Positions 24,942-34,217 are shown, counted from the first letter of the stretch. The stretch is 64,000 nucleotides of DNA from DAITPV01 sp050692555 (GCA_050692555.1 JBOGVS010000003.1:62001-126000), one strand, 5' to 3'. Program-made: numbers and translations. Notes: generated by a model from the sequence alone, not told the origin.

Positions 24942-25370
24942 GTGCGCTTCCGCGAGCTCCGGTCCCAGCCGGACCGGGCCTTCCTCATTCGCCTCGAGCG
25001 AGGCGAGCCGGTGGTATCTACGCTGGCGACGTTCAGCGGTGAGCAGAACGTAAAGGTGGGTCGGTTCGAGGGCATCGGTGCCCTGTTGGACGCCGAGCTG
25101 GGCTTCTACCACCTCGACCGAAAGGACTACGACCGGTTCACGGTCGGCGACACCGAGGTCCTGGCACTCCTCGGAAACGTGAGCCGCCTGGACGGGCAGC
25201 CCAGGATCCACGCCCACCTCACGGTGGGAGAGGTCGACGGAACCGCTCGCGGCGGGCATCTGTTCGAGGCCCATGTTGGAGCGACTCTCGAGGTGTTCCT
25301 TCTCGAGACCCCCGGAGAGGTGGCCCGGCAGATGGACGAGGAGATCGGGCTGCCGCTGCTGGACCTCTAG
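24942..25370 (+). CDS. PPC-domain (DUF296) protein
   Basis: The 142-residue protein starts with GTG 24942 (MRFRELRSQPDRAFLIRLERG), two bases after the ferredoxin stop. It has the PPC/DUF296 pattern: NVKVGRFEGIGALLDAELGFY, VTV-like LALLGNVSRLDGQPRIHAHL and the conserved GGHLFEAHVGATLEVFL. In plants this domain is joined to AT-hooks; bacterial stand-alone versions form trimers of unknown role. Tight coupling to the ferredoxin pair is notable. Confidence 0.85.
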   Translation: MRFRELRSQPDRAFLIRLERGEPVVSTLATFSGEQNVKVGRFEGIGALLDAELGFYHLDRKDYDRFTVGDTEVLALLGNVSRLDGQPRIHAHLTVGEVDGTARGGHLFEAHVGATLEVFLLETPGEVARQMDEEIGLPLLDL

Positions 25371-25563
25371 CCGGCGGCTGGGGCCGGCCGTTCCCCTGAT
25401 GGGAGAGGCCGAACCCGGCGCTGCTCGGATCCGTCCTGGGTCTACCTGGCGCCGCACCTCGAGCAGAACGACCGGCGCGCCGGGGTGAGGCACCCTTTCC
25501 CCGTCCCATGCAGGCCAAACCGGGCCGGTTTCAACGAACCATGCCCGGGGCAAGGACAGATGG

Positions 25564-26070
25564 ATGACTCGACGCACAGGCCACATCGTGGCCACGTTCG
25601 CCGACATGGACGCCGCCCGGGCGGCCGTGAGCAAGCTGGAGCGAGGCGGGATCGAGGCCTCGGAGGTCTCGGTCGAGAGTCCTCGGGCCGAGCGAGCGGC
25701 CCGAGATCCCGACCCCCGGCCTCGTGACCGGCGGGTGGTGCAGCACGTGGGCTCCCGGGTGCTCCTGGGAGCCGTGATCGGCTCCATCATCGGTGGAGGG
25801 ATCGGGCTGCTGATCGGGCTGATCCTCCTCGACGGTCCCGCTGCCACGGTGGCCACGGTCATCGGCGGGGTGATCGCCGGCGGCGCGGTGGGTGGGGTCC
25901 TCGGCGGCTACGGGTCCACGGGCCAGGGCGAGGAATGGGACGTCGCCCATCAGCCCGACGGGGGCCCGGTCCGGGTCCGGGTCACCGCAGTGGACCCCGA
26001 CGAGCTCGAGCGCGTCGAGGAGCTGCTCCGGACCGAGGCGGCGGTCTCGCTGAAGCGTTCGGACAACTGA
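25564..26070 (+). CDS. Glycine-zipper membrane protein (general-stress-17M/DUF1269-like)
   Basis: The protein has 168 residues. The N-terminal ~45 residues (HIVATFADMDAARAAVSKLERGG) form a ferredoxin-like alpha/beta segment seen in general-stress 17M-like proteins. Two glycine-rich transmembrane helices follow (~67-90 with GSIIGGGIGLLIG, ~97-120 with VIGGVIAGGAVGG), and then a soluble C-terminal repeat of the same kind (VRVRVTAVDPDELERVEELL). The function is unknown; members are often stress-induced. The 193 bases upstream hold no recognisable gene or RNA. Confidence 0.65.
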   Translation: MTRRTGHIVATFADMDAARAAVSKLERGGIEASEVSVESPRAERAARDPDPRPRDRRVVQHVGSRVLLGAVIGSIIGGGIGLLIGLILLDGPAATVATVIGGVIAGGAVGGVLGGYGSTGQGEEWDVAHQPDGGPVRVRVTAVDPDELERVEELLRTEAAVSLKRSDN

Positions 26071-26111
26071 CCCGGTTGACCCCGGACGCTCGCGTTGGTA
26101 CATCCTGAGCC

Positions 26112-26672
26112 GTGCCTCCGGCCCAGGCTGGCCCGAGCATCACCGGCTCCCGGAACCCGGCGCCGGTGTTCGGGATGGTCCTGTTCTTGGCGTCCGAGCT
26201 CATGTTCTTCGGAGGGCTGTTCGCCGCTTACTTCAGCCTCCGGACCGCTACGGGAACGTGGCCTCCCTCGGACGTCGAGCTTGACTTCCCGCTCACCGTG
26301 GCGGCCACGGTGGTCCTGGTGGCCTCGAGCTTCACGATGCACGCCGGGGTCCTCGGGCTCCGCGAAGGTGATGGCAGGGCGATGCGGCGGTGGGTGGGCC
26401 TCACGATCCTCCTGGGCGCGGCGTTCCTGGCCATCAAGGGGTTCGAATTCGCCACCGCCTCGTTCGGGATCGGCTCACACGCGTACGGGTCGCTGTGGTT
26501 CACGATGCTCGGCGCCCACGGGGCCCACCTCGCCGTCGGCGTGGCGCTGCTCCTCGTGCTCATGGTCCGGGAGGCGTCGGGGACGGCGCGCGCCCAGGCG
26601 GTCGGCTACTACTGGCACTTCGTGGACGGGGTGTGGCTGGCGATCTTCGGAGTGGTCTATCTGATCCGATGA
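26112..26672 (+). CDS. ctaE: Cytochrome c oxidase subunit III
   Basis: This 186-residue five-helix protein is the short actinobacterial form of subunit III. It shows GMVLFLASELMFFGGLFAAY, TMHAGVLGLREG, MLGAHGAHLAVGVALL and YYWHFVDGVWLAIFGVVYL. It is part of the aa3 oxidase of the bcc-aa3 supercomplex. It starts with GTG 26112 and overlaps qcrC by four bases (ATGA), the usual ctaE-qcrCAB order. Confidence 0.93.
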   Translation: MPPAQAGPSITGSRNPAPVFGMVLFLASELMFFGGLFAAYFSLRTATGTWPPSDVELDFPLTVAATVVLVASSFTMHAGVLGLREGDGRAMRRWVGLTILLGAAFLAIKGFEFATASFGIGSHAYGSLWFTMLGAHGAHLAVGVALLLVLMVREASGTARAQAVGYYWHFVDGVWLAIFGVVYLIR

Positions 26673-27400
26673 GCATGCGGAGGCTCCTGGCGCTGGCCCT
26701 CCTGGCCCTCGGGCCGGCCGCGGTGATCCAGCTGGCCTCGGCGTCGGCCCGGGGACAGGAGGACGTGGAGCGAGGGTTCGACCTGTATGCCGCGGGATGC
26801 TCCACCTGCCACGGGCTCGGGGGAGAGGGGACCACCCAGGGCCCGTCGCTCGTCGGGGTTGGCCCGGCCGCGGTGGACTTCATGCTGTCCACGGGCCGGA
26901 TGCCGCTGGCCGACCCCGGGGAGCAGCCCGTCCGCAACCCGTCCGCGTACGGCCCGGACGAGATCGCCGCGATCGTGGCTTACGTCATCTCCCTGGGTCC
27001 CGGAGGCCCCTCGATCCCCGAGGTGATGCCGGCGGCCGGCGGCCTGCCCCGGGGGCGCTCCGTGTATGCGGCCAACTGCCTGGCGTGTCACGGGGCCGGC
27101 GCGCAGGGCGCGTCCGTGGGCGGGGGAGCGGTGGCCCCCGCTCTCGAAGACTCGACGCCGACCCAGCTGGCCGAGGCCCCCCGGATCGGCCCGGGGGCCA
27201 TGCCGGTGTTCGACGAGCGGGTGATCGACGAACAGGACATGAACTCCCTGGTCCGGTACGTCATCTCGCTGCGGACCGGCCAGGACCGGGGAGGTCTGAA
27301 CCTGGGACGGGTGGGCACGGTGACCGAGGGCCTGATCGGGTGGCTGGTGGGCATGGGACTGCTCGTGCTGGTGATCCGGATGACCGGGACGAGGACGTGA
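26669..27400 (+). CDS. qcrC: Menaquinol-cytochrome c reductase diheme cytochrome c subunit
   Basis: The 243-residue protein has an N-terminal signal-anchor, two cytochrome c domains with CxxCH heme sites at residues 44-48 (CSTCH) and 137-141 (CLACH), and a C-terminal transmembrane helix (GLIGWLVGMGLLVLVI). It replaces a separate soluble cytochrome c by passing electrons from the bc1 part directly to CtaC in the supercomplex. It overlaps both neighbours (ATGA, GTGA). Confidence 0.95.
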   Translation: MSMRRLLALALLALGPAAVIQLASASARGQEDVERGFDLYAAGCSTCHGLGGEGTTQGPSLVGVGPAAVDFMLSTGRMPLADPGEQPVRNPSAYGPDEIAAIVAYVISLGPGGPSIPEVMPAAGGLPRGRSVYAANCLACHGAGAQGASVGGGAVAPALEDSTPTQLAEAPRIGPGAMPVFDERVIDEQDMNSLVRYVISLRTGQDRGGLNLGRVGTVTEGLIGWLVGMGLLVLVIRMTGTRT

Positions 27401-28236
27401 ACGGCGCCGAGGGCCGTGTGGCGGTGGCGTTCGCCCTGTCGATCGTGGCGGGCCTGGCGGTCACCGTGGTGTACGCACTCGGCGGGCAGCCACAGGTGGA
27501 GGGGGCGCTCCTGGCGGTGGCCCTCGGCGGCCTGGGGGCAGGGCTGATCCTGTGGGGAAAGCGGTTGATCGGGGAGGGGGAGCTCACCGAGGAGCGAGAG
27601 CGCGGTCCCTCGCCCGCGGCCGAGCGGGACGCGGCGGAGGGAGCCATCGCCCGGGGCCAGGAGGAGATCGGGCGCCGCCGGTTCCTCAGCCGGTTGCTGT
27701 TCGGAGCCCTCGGCGCCCTGGGGCTGGCGGCCCTGTTCCCCATCCGGTCGCTGGGTCCCAGTCCCGGCCGGACCCTGTTCCGGACCCGATGGACCCCCGG
27801 GGCCAGGCTGGTGAACGAGGACGGCGTGCCGGTCACGGCCGCGGATCTGCAGGTCGGTTCGGTCATCACGGTATTTCCCGAGGGTCACGTGGGGGCAGCC
27901 GACTCCCAGACGCTGCTGATCCGGGTGGAGCCCGCGCTCTTACGGCTCCCGCCGGAGCGCCTGGAGGAGGCTCCCGACGGGCACGTGGCCTACTCGAAGG
28001 TGTGCACCCACGCGGGGTGCCCCGTGGGGCTGTACCAGGCCCAGACCCACCTCCTGCTGTGCCCCTGTCACCAGTCCTCGTTCGACGTCCTGGAAGGCGC
28101 CGCCCCCGTGTTCGGGCCGGCGGCGCGTCCGCTTCCCCAGCTCCCGGTGGAGATCGACGGGGACGGGTTCCTCCGGGCCCGGTCGGACTTCCCCGAACCC
28201 GTGGGACCGGGGTACTGGGACAGGCCGGGGGACTGA
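27397..28236 (+). CDS. qcrA: Menaquinol-cytochrome c reductase Rieske iron-sulfur subunit
   Basis: The 279-residue protein starts at GTG 27397 in a GTGA overlap. It has three predicted N-terminal membrane helices (the last at ~100-118, LLFGALGALGLAALF), as in actinobacterial QcrA. The Rieske [2Fe-2S] ligands lie in CTHAGC (Cys203, His205) and CPCHQSSF (Cys222, His225). It transfers electrons from menaquinol to cytochrome c. Confidence 0.95.
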   Translation: MNGAEGRVAVAFALSIVAGLAVTVVYALGGQPQVEGALLAVALGGLGAGLILWGKRLIGEGELTEERERGPSPAAERDAAEGAIARGQEEIGRRRFLSRLLFGALGALGLAALFPIRSLGPSPGRTLFRTRWTPGARLVNEDGVPVTAADLQVGSVITVFPEGHVGAADSQTLLIRVEPALLRLPPERLEEAPDGHVAYSKVCTHAGCPVGLYQAQTHLLLCPCHQSSFDVLEGAAPVFGPAARPLPQLPVEIDGDGFLRARSDFPEPVGPGYWDRPGD

Positions 28237-28241
28237 CGACG

Positions 28242-29615
28242 GTGAGCGTGATGCGAGGGATGGTCCGGTGGCTGGACGACCGTCTGGGCGCCGCGTCCTT
28301 CGCCCGGCGCTCGCTCCGCAAGGTCTTCCCCGATCACTGGTCCTTCATGCTCGGGGAGATCGCCCTGTACTGCTTCCTGATCCTGGTGCTCACGGGAACC
28401 TTCCTGGCGTTCTTCTTCGTGCCGTCGGGGCGTGAGGTGGTCTACGACGGCCCGTACGAAGCCCTCCGAGGTGCGGAGATGTCGGCGGCGTACGAGTCGG
28501 TGCTCCGCCTGTCGTTCGAGGTTCGGGCGGGGATGGTGATGCGGCAGATCCATCACTGGGCCGCCGTGGTGATGCTGGCCGCGGTGGTGCTCCACCTGTT
28601 GCGGGTGTTTTTCACCGGAGCCTTCCGCCGCCCCCGGGAGATCAACTGGATCCTGGGGGTCACGCTGCTCCTGCTGGCCATGGGCGCGGGGTTCACCGGG
28701 TACTCGCTCCCCGACGACCTCCTGTCGGGCACCGGGCTGCGGATCGCGTACTCGGTGCTGCTATCGATCCCGTTCGTGGGGACGTGGATCGCGTTCCTGG
28801 TATTCGGGGGGGAATTCCCCACGGCCGAGGTCATCAGCAGGCTGCACGTCCTCCACATCATGATCATCCCCGCGTTGCTCGCGGGGGTCCTCACGGTCCA
28901 CCTCGCTCTGGTGTGGCACCAGAAGCACACCCAGTTCCGCGGGCCCGGCCGAACCGAGGACAACGTGGTGGGCTCCCCCCTGTGGCCCACGTACATGCTG
29001 AAGGGAGCCGGCCTGGCATTCGTGGTCTTCGGGGTGCTGGCCCTGATGGCGGGGGTGTTCCAGATCAACCCGGTGTGGCTGTACGGGCCGTTCGACCCCA
29101 GCACGGTGAGCTCTCCCGCGCAGCCCGACTGGTACCTCGGGTGGCTGGACGGATCGCTGCGACTGTTCCCCGGTTGGGACCTCGAGCTGTTCGGCCACAC
29201 CATCTCCGAGGTGTTCTGGCCGGGGGTGGTGATGCCCACGGTGTTCTTCGGGCTGATGTTCGGCTGGCCGTTCATCGAGCGGCGGCTCACCGGCGACCGA
29301 GACGCCCACAACCTGCTCGATCGTCCCCGCGACGCGCCGCTTCGGACCGGGGTGGGCGCCGGGGTCCTGACGTTCGCGGCGATCCTCACCCTCACCGGAT
29401 CGAACGACGTCCTGGGGCCGTTCTTCGGCGTCACCGCGGAGGACCTCACCCGGTTGTTCCGGGTGCTGGTGGTGGTCCTGCCCCCGGTGGCCGGCTACGC
29501 CACGTACCGGCTGTGCGTGAGCCTGGCCCGGCGGGACGTCCATCCGATCCGGGAGCCCGACCGGGTGGCGCTCAGGCGCACGAAGACGGGCGGGTTCACC
29601 GAGGAGGAAGAATGA
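28242..29615 (+). CDS. qcrB: Menaquinol-cytochrome c reductase cytochrome b subunit
   Basis: The protein has 457 residues from GTG 28242; ATG 28251 is an alternative. It is a multi-pass cytochrome b with heme-b histidines in MRQIHHWAAVVMLAAVVLHLLR and LHVLHIMIIPALL, and the PEWY-equivalent near QPDWYLGWLDG. It carries the quinol-oxidation and proton-translocation sites of the bcc complex. ctaG follows in an ATGA overlap. Confidence 0.95.
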   Translation: MSVMRGMVRWLDDRLGAASFARRSLRKVFPDHWSFMLGEIALYCFLILVLTGTFLAFFFVPSGREVVYDGPYEALRGAEMSAAYESVLRLSFEVRAGMVMRQIHHWAAVVMLAAVVLHLLRVFFTGAFRRPREINWILGVTLLLLAMGAGFTGYSLPDDLLSGTGLRIAYSVLLSIPFVGTWIAFLVFGGEFPTAEVISRLHVLHIMIIPALLAGVLTVHLALVWHQKHTQFRGPGRTEDNVVGSPLWPTYMLKGAGLAFVVFGVLALMAGVFQINPVWLYGPFDPSTVSSPAQPDWYLGWLDGSLRLFPGWDLELFGHTISEVFWPGVVMPTVFFGLMFGWPFIERRLTGDRDAHNLLDRPRDAPLRTGVGAGVLTFAAILTLTGSNDVLGPFFGVTAEDLTRLFRVLVVVLPPVAGYATYRLCVSLARRDVHPIREPDRVALRRTKTGGFTEEEE

Positions 29616-30427
29616 CCGGCGCCCTGCTGGTGGGGGCCGGAGCCCTATACGCGATTGGGGTCCGGAGGTTCGACCGTCGACAGCCGGGCAGAGTGTTCCC
29701 CCGCGCACGGGTGGCGGCGTTCCTGGCCGGCCTGATCGTCTTGGCGGCGGCCCTGGTCGGACCGATCGACCGGCTGGCCGCGGAGCGGTTCTCCTGGCAC
29801 ATGGTCCAGCATCTGGCGATCCTCTTCGTGGGGTGTCCGCTCCTGCTGCTGGGTCGGCCCGTGCTCCTGCTCCGCAAGGCGGGACCCCCTCCGGTGCGGC
29901 GAGCGGCCGCCTCCCTGCTGCGGAGCCGGTGGGTTCGGGCCCTGACCCACCCGGTGACGGCGTGGCTCGCGTTCGCGGTGGTGCTGTGGGCCACCCACTT
30001 CACCTCCCTGTACCAGCGAGCCCTGGCCTCACCCGGGATCCATTTCCTGGAGCACGCGCTGTACGTGTCGGCCGGGCTCTTGTTCTGGACGCCGGTGGTG
30101 GCCGCCGAGCCCTCCCCGCACCGGGTGGGGCACGGTCCCCGGCTCCTGTACCTGTTCCTGGCCGCGCCGGCCGGGGCCCTGGTGGCCTCGACCCTGTTCC
30201 AGGCGGAGCGGGTTCTCTATCCCGCCTACGCCGGGCCCGGAGGGCTCGCCGACCAGCGGGACGCCGCGGCGATCATGTGGATCGGCGAGGGGCTGCTGGT
30301 GCTGGTGGCCGTGTTGGTGGTGGGAGCTTCGTGGGCCAGGCACGAGCGATCGGTCGCGGAGCGAGCGGACCTACTCGCCGAGCAGGGTGCGGAGAACCAC
30401 TCGGTCGGGCCCGGAGCCGAGGGGTGA
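29612..30427 (+). CDS. ctaG: Cytochrome c oxidase assembly factor (caa3_CtaG family)
   Basis: The 271-residue protein has about seven transmembrane helices and the family hallmarks FSWHMVQHLAILFVGCPLLLLG, HFTSLYQRALASPGIHFLEHALY and DQRDAAAIMWIGEG. It helps load copper into the oxidase. It starts at ATG 29612, overlapping the qcrB stop, and closes the ctaE-qcrCAB operon. Confidence 0.9.
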   Translation: MTGALLVGAGALYAIGVRRFDRRQPGRVFPRARVAAFLAGLIVLAAALVGPIDRLAAERFSWHMVQHLAILFVGCPLLLLGRPVLLLRKAGPPPVRRAAASLLRSRWVRALTHPVTAWLAFAVVLWATHFTSLYQRALASPGIHFLEHALYVSAGLLFWTPVVAAEPSPHRVGHGPRLLYLFLAAPAGALVASTLFQAERVLYPAYAGPGGLADQRDAAAIMWIGEGLLVLVAVLVVGASWARHERSVAERADLLAEQGAENHSVGPGAEG

Positions 30428-30434
30428 TCGTCGG

Positions 30435-30830
30435 CTAGTACACGTGGCCGCCGGCGATGCGGGCCTCCAGGTACGCGAACCCCAGGAGCGCCAGAGCCCC
30501 CGCCACGATCAGGACGCCACCCAGGACCTCCATGCCCCCCGGACCGCTGGCCACCCACAGGAGCAGCAGGGCCCCGGCCGCCACATTGGCCGCGGCGGTG
30601 ACCGTGGCCACCCTCCGGGTCAGCCCCGCGTAATCGGGTGCCACCCACAGCAGATACGCGTACCCCCACAACAGCACGCCGGCGATCTCCGCATAGATCG
30701 CCGGCCGGGCCGGCGGGAGGCCCAGGGCCAGGAACAGGTCGTCCCACACCGCCAGCACCAGGAGCAGGCCGAGAGCAAAGTCGAACAGGGCGTCGGCATG
30801 CAACACCCGCCGAGCTTGCCTTGCCCTCAC
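30435..30830 (-). CDS. Four-helix integral membrane protein, unknown
   Basis: The 131-residue protein starts with GTG 30830. It has four predicted helices (LFDFALGLLLVLAVW, YAEIAGVLLWGYAYLL, VTAAANVAAGALLLLW, VLGGVLIVAGALALLGF). It is convergent with ctaG and resembles small DoxX-like or SPW-type membrane proteins only in topology, so the family remains open. TAGCCT lies seven bases before the GTG. Confidence 0.6.
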   Translation of the reverse strand: MRARQARRVLHADALFDFALGLLLVLAVWDDLFLALGLPPARPAIYAEIAGVLLWGYAYLLWVAPDYAGLTRRVATVTAAANVAAGALLLLWVASGPGGMEVLGGVLIVAGALALLGFAYLEARIAGGHVY

Positions 30831-30837
30831 GAGGAGA

Positions 30838-30843
30838 AGGCTA
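30838..30843 (-). promoter_or_regulatory. -10 element, near-leaderless promoter (membrane protein)
   Basis: On the minus strand TAGCCT is followed by seven bases and the GTG start at 30830, close to the six-base leaderless spacing of other genes here. Confidence 0.4.
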
Positions 30844-30970
30844 CCGCGTGAGGCCGGCGGCCACCGGCTCGCCGGCAGTCCAGACCCCCAAGGGCACCGG
30901 CGTTCCGGAGGTGCGCACCCGGTCCCCGCGGGGTACCCTTCATCTGCCCATCGTCACAAGGAGGTGGCGT

Positions 30971-32206
30971 ATGGTCACCGCGTTCGAGGCCGTCCGCGGG
31001 TTCTACGAAGCCGCGGCGGAACGGTTGGGGCTGGAGCTGTCGCTCCGCGAAGCTCTGGCCACGCCGGAGCGAGAGCTCACGGTGAAGGTTCGGGTCCCCA
31101 CCGACTTCGGCGGCTTCAAGGTGTTCACCGGGTATCGGGTCCAGTACAACAACGCCCGGGGCCCGTACAAGGGCGGGATCCGGTTCCACCAGGACGTTTC
31201 TCTCGACGAGATCCGCACGTTCGCCGCCCTGATGACCTGGAAGACGGCGCTCATGAACATCCCCTTCGGGGGGGCCAAGGGCGGGGTGCGGGTCGATCCC
31301 AAGTTGCTGTCGGAGCCGGAGCTCGAGCGGCTGTCCCGGGCGTACATGCGGTCGGTCGCCGACGTCATCGGTCCGCACGTCGACGTGCCGGCGCCCGACG
31401 TCAACACCACCCCGCAGATCATGGGGTGGATGGCGGACGAGTACTCCCGCCGCTACGGGCCCAACCCCGCGGTCATCACCGGCAAGCCGGTGGTGCTGGG
31501 CGGCTCGCTCGGGAGGGACGCGGCCACCGGCCGGGGCTCGGCGATCTGCCTCGAACGCCTGGTCAAGGCCCGGGGGTGGCGCCGTGAGGAGACTCCTGTG
31601 GCCGTCCAGGGCTACGGCAACGCCGGGTCGTGGCTCGCCGTCATCCTGGAGAAGCTGGGGTATCCGATCGTGGCGGTCTCCGACACCAGCGGTGCGGTGC
31701 TGTCCGCCACAGGGCTGCCCGCGAGCGAGGTCCTGGCCCACAAGCGGGAAACCGGCAGCGTGACGGGCTTCCGCGACGCGGAGACCATCCCGGGCAGCGA
31801 GATCATCGGCCTGGACTGCGCGGTGTTGGCCGTGGCAGCCCTGGAGGAGGCCATCACGGAGGACAACGCGGACCGCGTCAAGGCCCAGGTCGTGGTGGAG
31901 ACGGCCAACTATCCGATCACCCCGGAGGCCGACCCCATCCTGGACGACCGGGGCGTCACCGTGGTCCCGGACATCCTGGCGTCCGGCGGCGGAGTGGCGG
32001 TCTCGTACCTCGAGTGGGTCCAGGACCTCCAGCGGGAGCAGTGGACGGAAGACCGGGTCAACGACCGACTGGCCGAGCTGATGGGCGCCGCCACCGACCA
32101 GGTCATGGCTCGGGCGGACAACGAGGCCCTGTCCCTGCGTGAGGCCGCGTACATGATCGGGGTGGGCCGGGTGGCGGAAGCGGAGGTCGCCCGGGGCTTC
32201 CGGTAG
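30971..32206 (+). CDS. gdhA: Glutamate dehydrogenase
   Basis: The 411-residue protein starts at ATG 30971, preceded by a full AAGGAGGTGG ribosome site. The substrate motif GPYKGGIRFH, the catalytic lysine in IPFGGAKGGVRVDP, the NAD(P) motif VQGYGNAGSW and VVETANYPITPEA are all present. It interconverts glutamate and 2-oxoglutarate plus ammonia; the length fits the hexameric NAD-type group. It could recycle the glutamate made by GabT. It separates two respiratory blocks that face each other. Confidence 0.93.
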   Translation: MVTAFEAVRGFYEAAAERLGLELSLREALATPERELTVKVRVPTDFGGFKVFTGYRVQYNNARGPYKGGIRFHQDVSLDEIRTFAALMTWKTALMNIPFGGAKGGVRVDPKLLSEPELERLSRAYMRSVADVIGPHVDVPAPDVNTTPQIMGWMADEYSRRYGPNPAVITGKPVVLGGSLGRDAATGRGSAICLERLVKARGWRREETPVAVQGYGNAGSWLAVILEKLGYPIVAVSDTSGAVLSATGLPASEVLAHKRETGSVTGFRDAETIPGSEIIGLDCAVLAVAALEEAITEDNADRVKAQVVVETANYPITPEADPILDDRGVTVVPDILASGGGVAVSYLEWVQDLQREQWTEDRVNDRLAELMGAATDQVMARADNEALSLREAAYMIGVGRVAEAEVARGFR

Positions 32207-32208
32207 CC

Positions 32209-32583
32209 CTACTCCGCGGCCAGTCCCACGATGGCCACCGCGAACAGGGCGGCCGCCGGCAGCAGCAGCCAGATCCCGAACACCAGTCCGCCGGCCAGAA
32301 GCAATGAGGCGCCCGCCAGGAAGACCGGCCACGCGCTGGTGGCCACGAAGGTACCCACCGGCTGTCCGGCCGCCTCATCGGGCCGGGCGTCGGGCCGGTC
32401 CTCGGGCCCCGGCTCGGTTCCCCGAAGCCGGCGCCACAGGTACCCGGCCACCAGCAGGGGAGCCACCCCGAACGAGAGCAACAGGGCGAACCCCGCCGGC
32501 TCGTAGGCGACCACCCAGTACGCCGCTCCCACCACCAGCCCGAACGCCCCCGAGCCCACCAGCACCTTCGTCGCGGTCCTCAT
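32209..32583 (-). CDS. ctaF: Cytochrome c oxidase subunit IV-like (CtaF)
   Basis: The 124-residue protein starts at ATG 32583, overlapping the ctaD stop by four bases. It has about four hydrophobic helices: VLVGSGAFGLVVGAAYWVVA, GFALLLSFGVAPLLVAGYLW and two at the C-terminus. Position and topology match CtaF, the actinobacterial subunit IV of the aa3 oxidase. Sequence conservation in this family is low, so the call rests partly on context. Confidence 0.8.
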   Translation of the reverse strand: MRTATKVLVGSGAFGLVVGAAYWVVAYEPAGFALLLSFGVAPLLVAGYLWRRLRGTEPGPEDRPDARPDEAAGQPVGTFVATSAWPVFLAGASLLLAGGLVFGIWLLLPAAALFAVAIVGLAAE

Positions 32584-34217
32584 CGATCCACCGGTTGGGC
32601 CACGTCCGGGTGACGGAGATCGAAGGCCGGCCGCTCGGAGCGGATCCTCGGCAGCCGCTCGAAGTTGTGCTCCGGAGGGGGAGAGGAGGTGGTCCATTCC
32701 AGCGAGTTCGCTCCCCACGGGTCGTCCCCGGCCGGTTCCGGTGAGCGGCGAGAGACCCACAGGTCGGCCAGGAGCACCAGGATCCCTGCCGCCAGCATCG
32801 CCGAGCCCGCCGTTGCCAGGACGTTGGCGCCGGTCCACCCGTCGGACGGGAGGTAGTCCACCACCCGTCGGGGCATGCCCTCCAGCCCGAGGAGGAACAT
32901 GGGGAAGAAGGTCAGGTTGAACCCCAGGAAGATCAGGGCGAACGACACTCGCCCCATACCCTCGCGGAGCCGGTACCCGAAGAACTTCGGCCACCAGAAC
33001 GTGAGGGCCGCCAGGACCCCGAACACGCTCCCTCCCATGATCGTGTAGTGGAAGTGGGCCACCACGAAGTAGGTGTCCTGGGCTGCGAAGTCCAGGGGAG
33101 GCGACGCCACGATCACCCCGGTCACCCCACCGATCAGGAAGTTGAGCATGAACCCGATGGCGAAGACCATCGGCGTGGGGAAGGTGAGCCGTCCCCGCCA
33201 CATGGTCCCGATCCAGTTGAAGAACTTGATCCCGGTGGGCACCGCGATCAGGAACGACATCACCGCGAAGAAGGGGTTGTTCACCGCGGCCGTGGTGAAC
33301 ATGTGGTGGGCCCATACCCCCATCGACAGTCCCGCGATGGCCAGCGTGGCCAGAACCATCCCCGTGTAGCCGAACAGGGGCTTCCGGCTGAACACCGGGA
33401 CGATCTCGCTGATCACCCCGAAGTACGGAAGGATCATCACGTACACCTCGGGATGGCCGAGGAACCAGAACAGATGCTGGTACAGCACCGGACTTCCGCC
33501 GTTCGCCGGGTCGAACAGCTGGCCACCCAGCCGCCGGTCCACGAACAGCATCACGAACGCGGTGGCCAGCGGAGGGAATGCCACCAGGATGATCAGGGAC
33601 GTGACGATGACCGTCCACGTGAACAGCGGCAGGCGCCACATGGTCATCCCGGGGGTCCGCATCTGGAACGCGGTGGTCAGGAAGTTGACCGCCCCCATGA
33701 TGCTGGAGGCACTGGTGAGAAGGAGGCCCACGATCCACAGGTCGACGCCGGGCCCGGGCGAGTACCGGATCCCCGACAGGGGCGTGTACCCGGTCCACCC
33801 CGCGTCGGCGGCCCCTCCGCCGGTGACGAACCCGCTGAGGATCACCACCCCGCCGGCCAGGAACAGCCAGTAGGACAGGGCGTTCAGCCGGGGAAACGCC
33901 ACGTCCGGGGCCCCCACCTGGAGGGGCAGGAGATAGTTCGCCAGCCCGATGGCGAACGGGGCCACGAACAGGAAGATCATGACGGTCCCGTGGATCGTGA
34001 ACAGCTGGTCGTAGGTCTGTGGCTCGGTGACCTGGATGCCGGGGGCGGCCAGCTCGGCCCGGATCACCAGAGCCAGGAGGCCGCCCAGGAGGAAGAACCC
34101 GAACGACGTGGCCATGTACAGGATGCCGATCCGCTTGTGATCGGTGGTGGTGAGCCACGTCACCGTCCCCGGAGCCGGAGGCGAAGGCGGCGAGACCCGT
34201 TCCGCGACCGTGGTCAC
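32580..34217 (-). CDS. ctaD: Cytochrome c oxidase subunit I
   Basis: The protein has 545 residues from GTG 34217. It is a 12-helix heme-copper oxidase subunit with the low-spin heme histidine in IHGTVMIFLF, the CuB/Tyr segment WFLGHPEVYVMILP, the HH pair in MGVWAHHMFTT, and the heme a3/a ligands in YFVVAHFHYTIMGGSVFG. It reduces O2 to water and pumps protons. It is flanked by ctaC and ctaF with four-base overlaps on both sides. Confidence 0.96.
   Translation of the reverse strand: MTTVAERVSPPSPPAPGTVTWLTTTDHKRIGILYMATSFGFFLLGGLLALVIRAELAAPGIQVTEPQTYDQLFTIHGTVMIFLFVAPFAIGLANYLLPLQVGAPDVAFPRLNALSYWLFLAGGVVILSGFVTGGGAADAGWTGYTPLSGIRYSPGPGVDLWIVGLLLTSASSIMGAVNFLTTAFQMRTPGMTMWRLPLFTWTVIVTSLIILVAFPPLATAFVMLFVDRRLGGQLFDPANGGSPVLYQHLFWFLGHPEVYVMILPYFGVISEIVPVFSRKPLFGYTGMVLATLAIAGLSMGVWAHHMFTTAAVNNPFFAVMSFLIAVPTGIKFFNWIGTMWRGRLTFPTPMVFAIGFMLNFLIGGVTGVIVASPPLDFAAQDTYFVVAHFHYTIMGGSVFGVLAALTFWWPKFFGYRLREGMGRVSFALIFLGFNLTFFPMFLLGLEGMPRRVVDYLPSDGWTGANVLATAGSAMLAAGILVLLADLWVSRRSPEPAGDDPWGANSLEWTTSSPPPEHNFERLPRIRSERPAFDLRHPDVAQPVDR

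Noticed and set aside
25371..25563. Possible riboswitch or small RNA upstream of the glycine-zipper gene
   Set aside because: I could not fold it into any known riboswitch consensus, and no conserved core was recognised.
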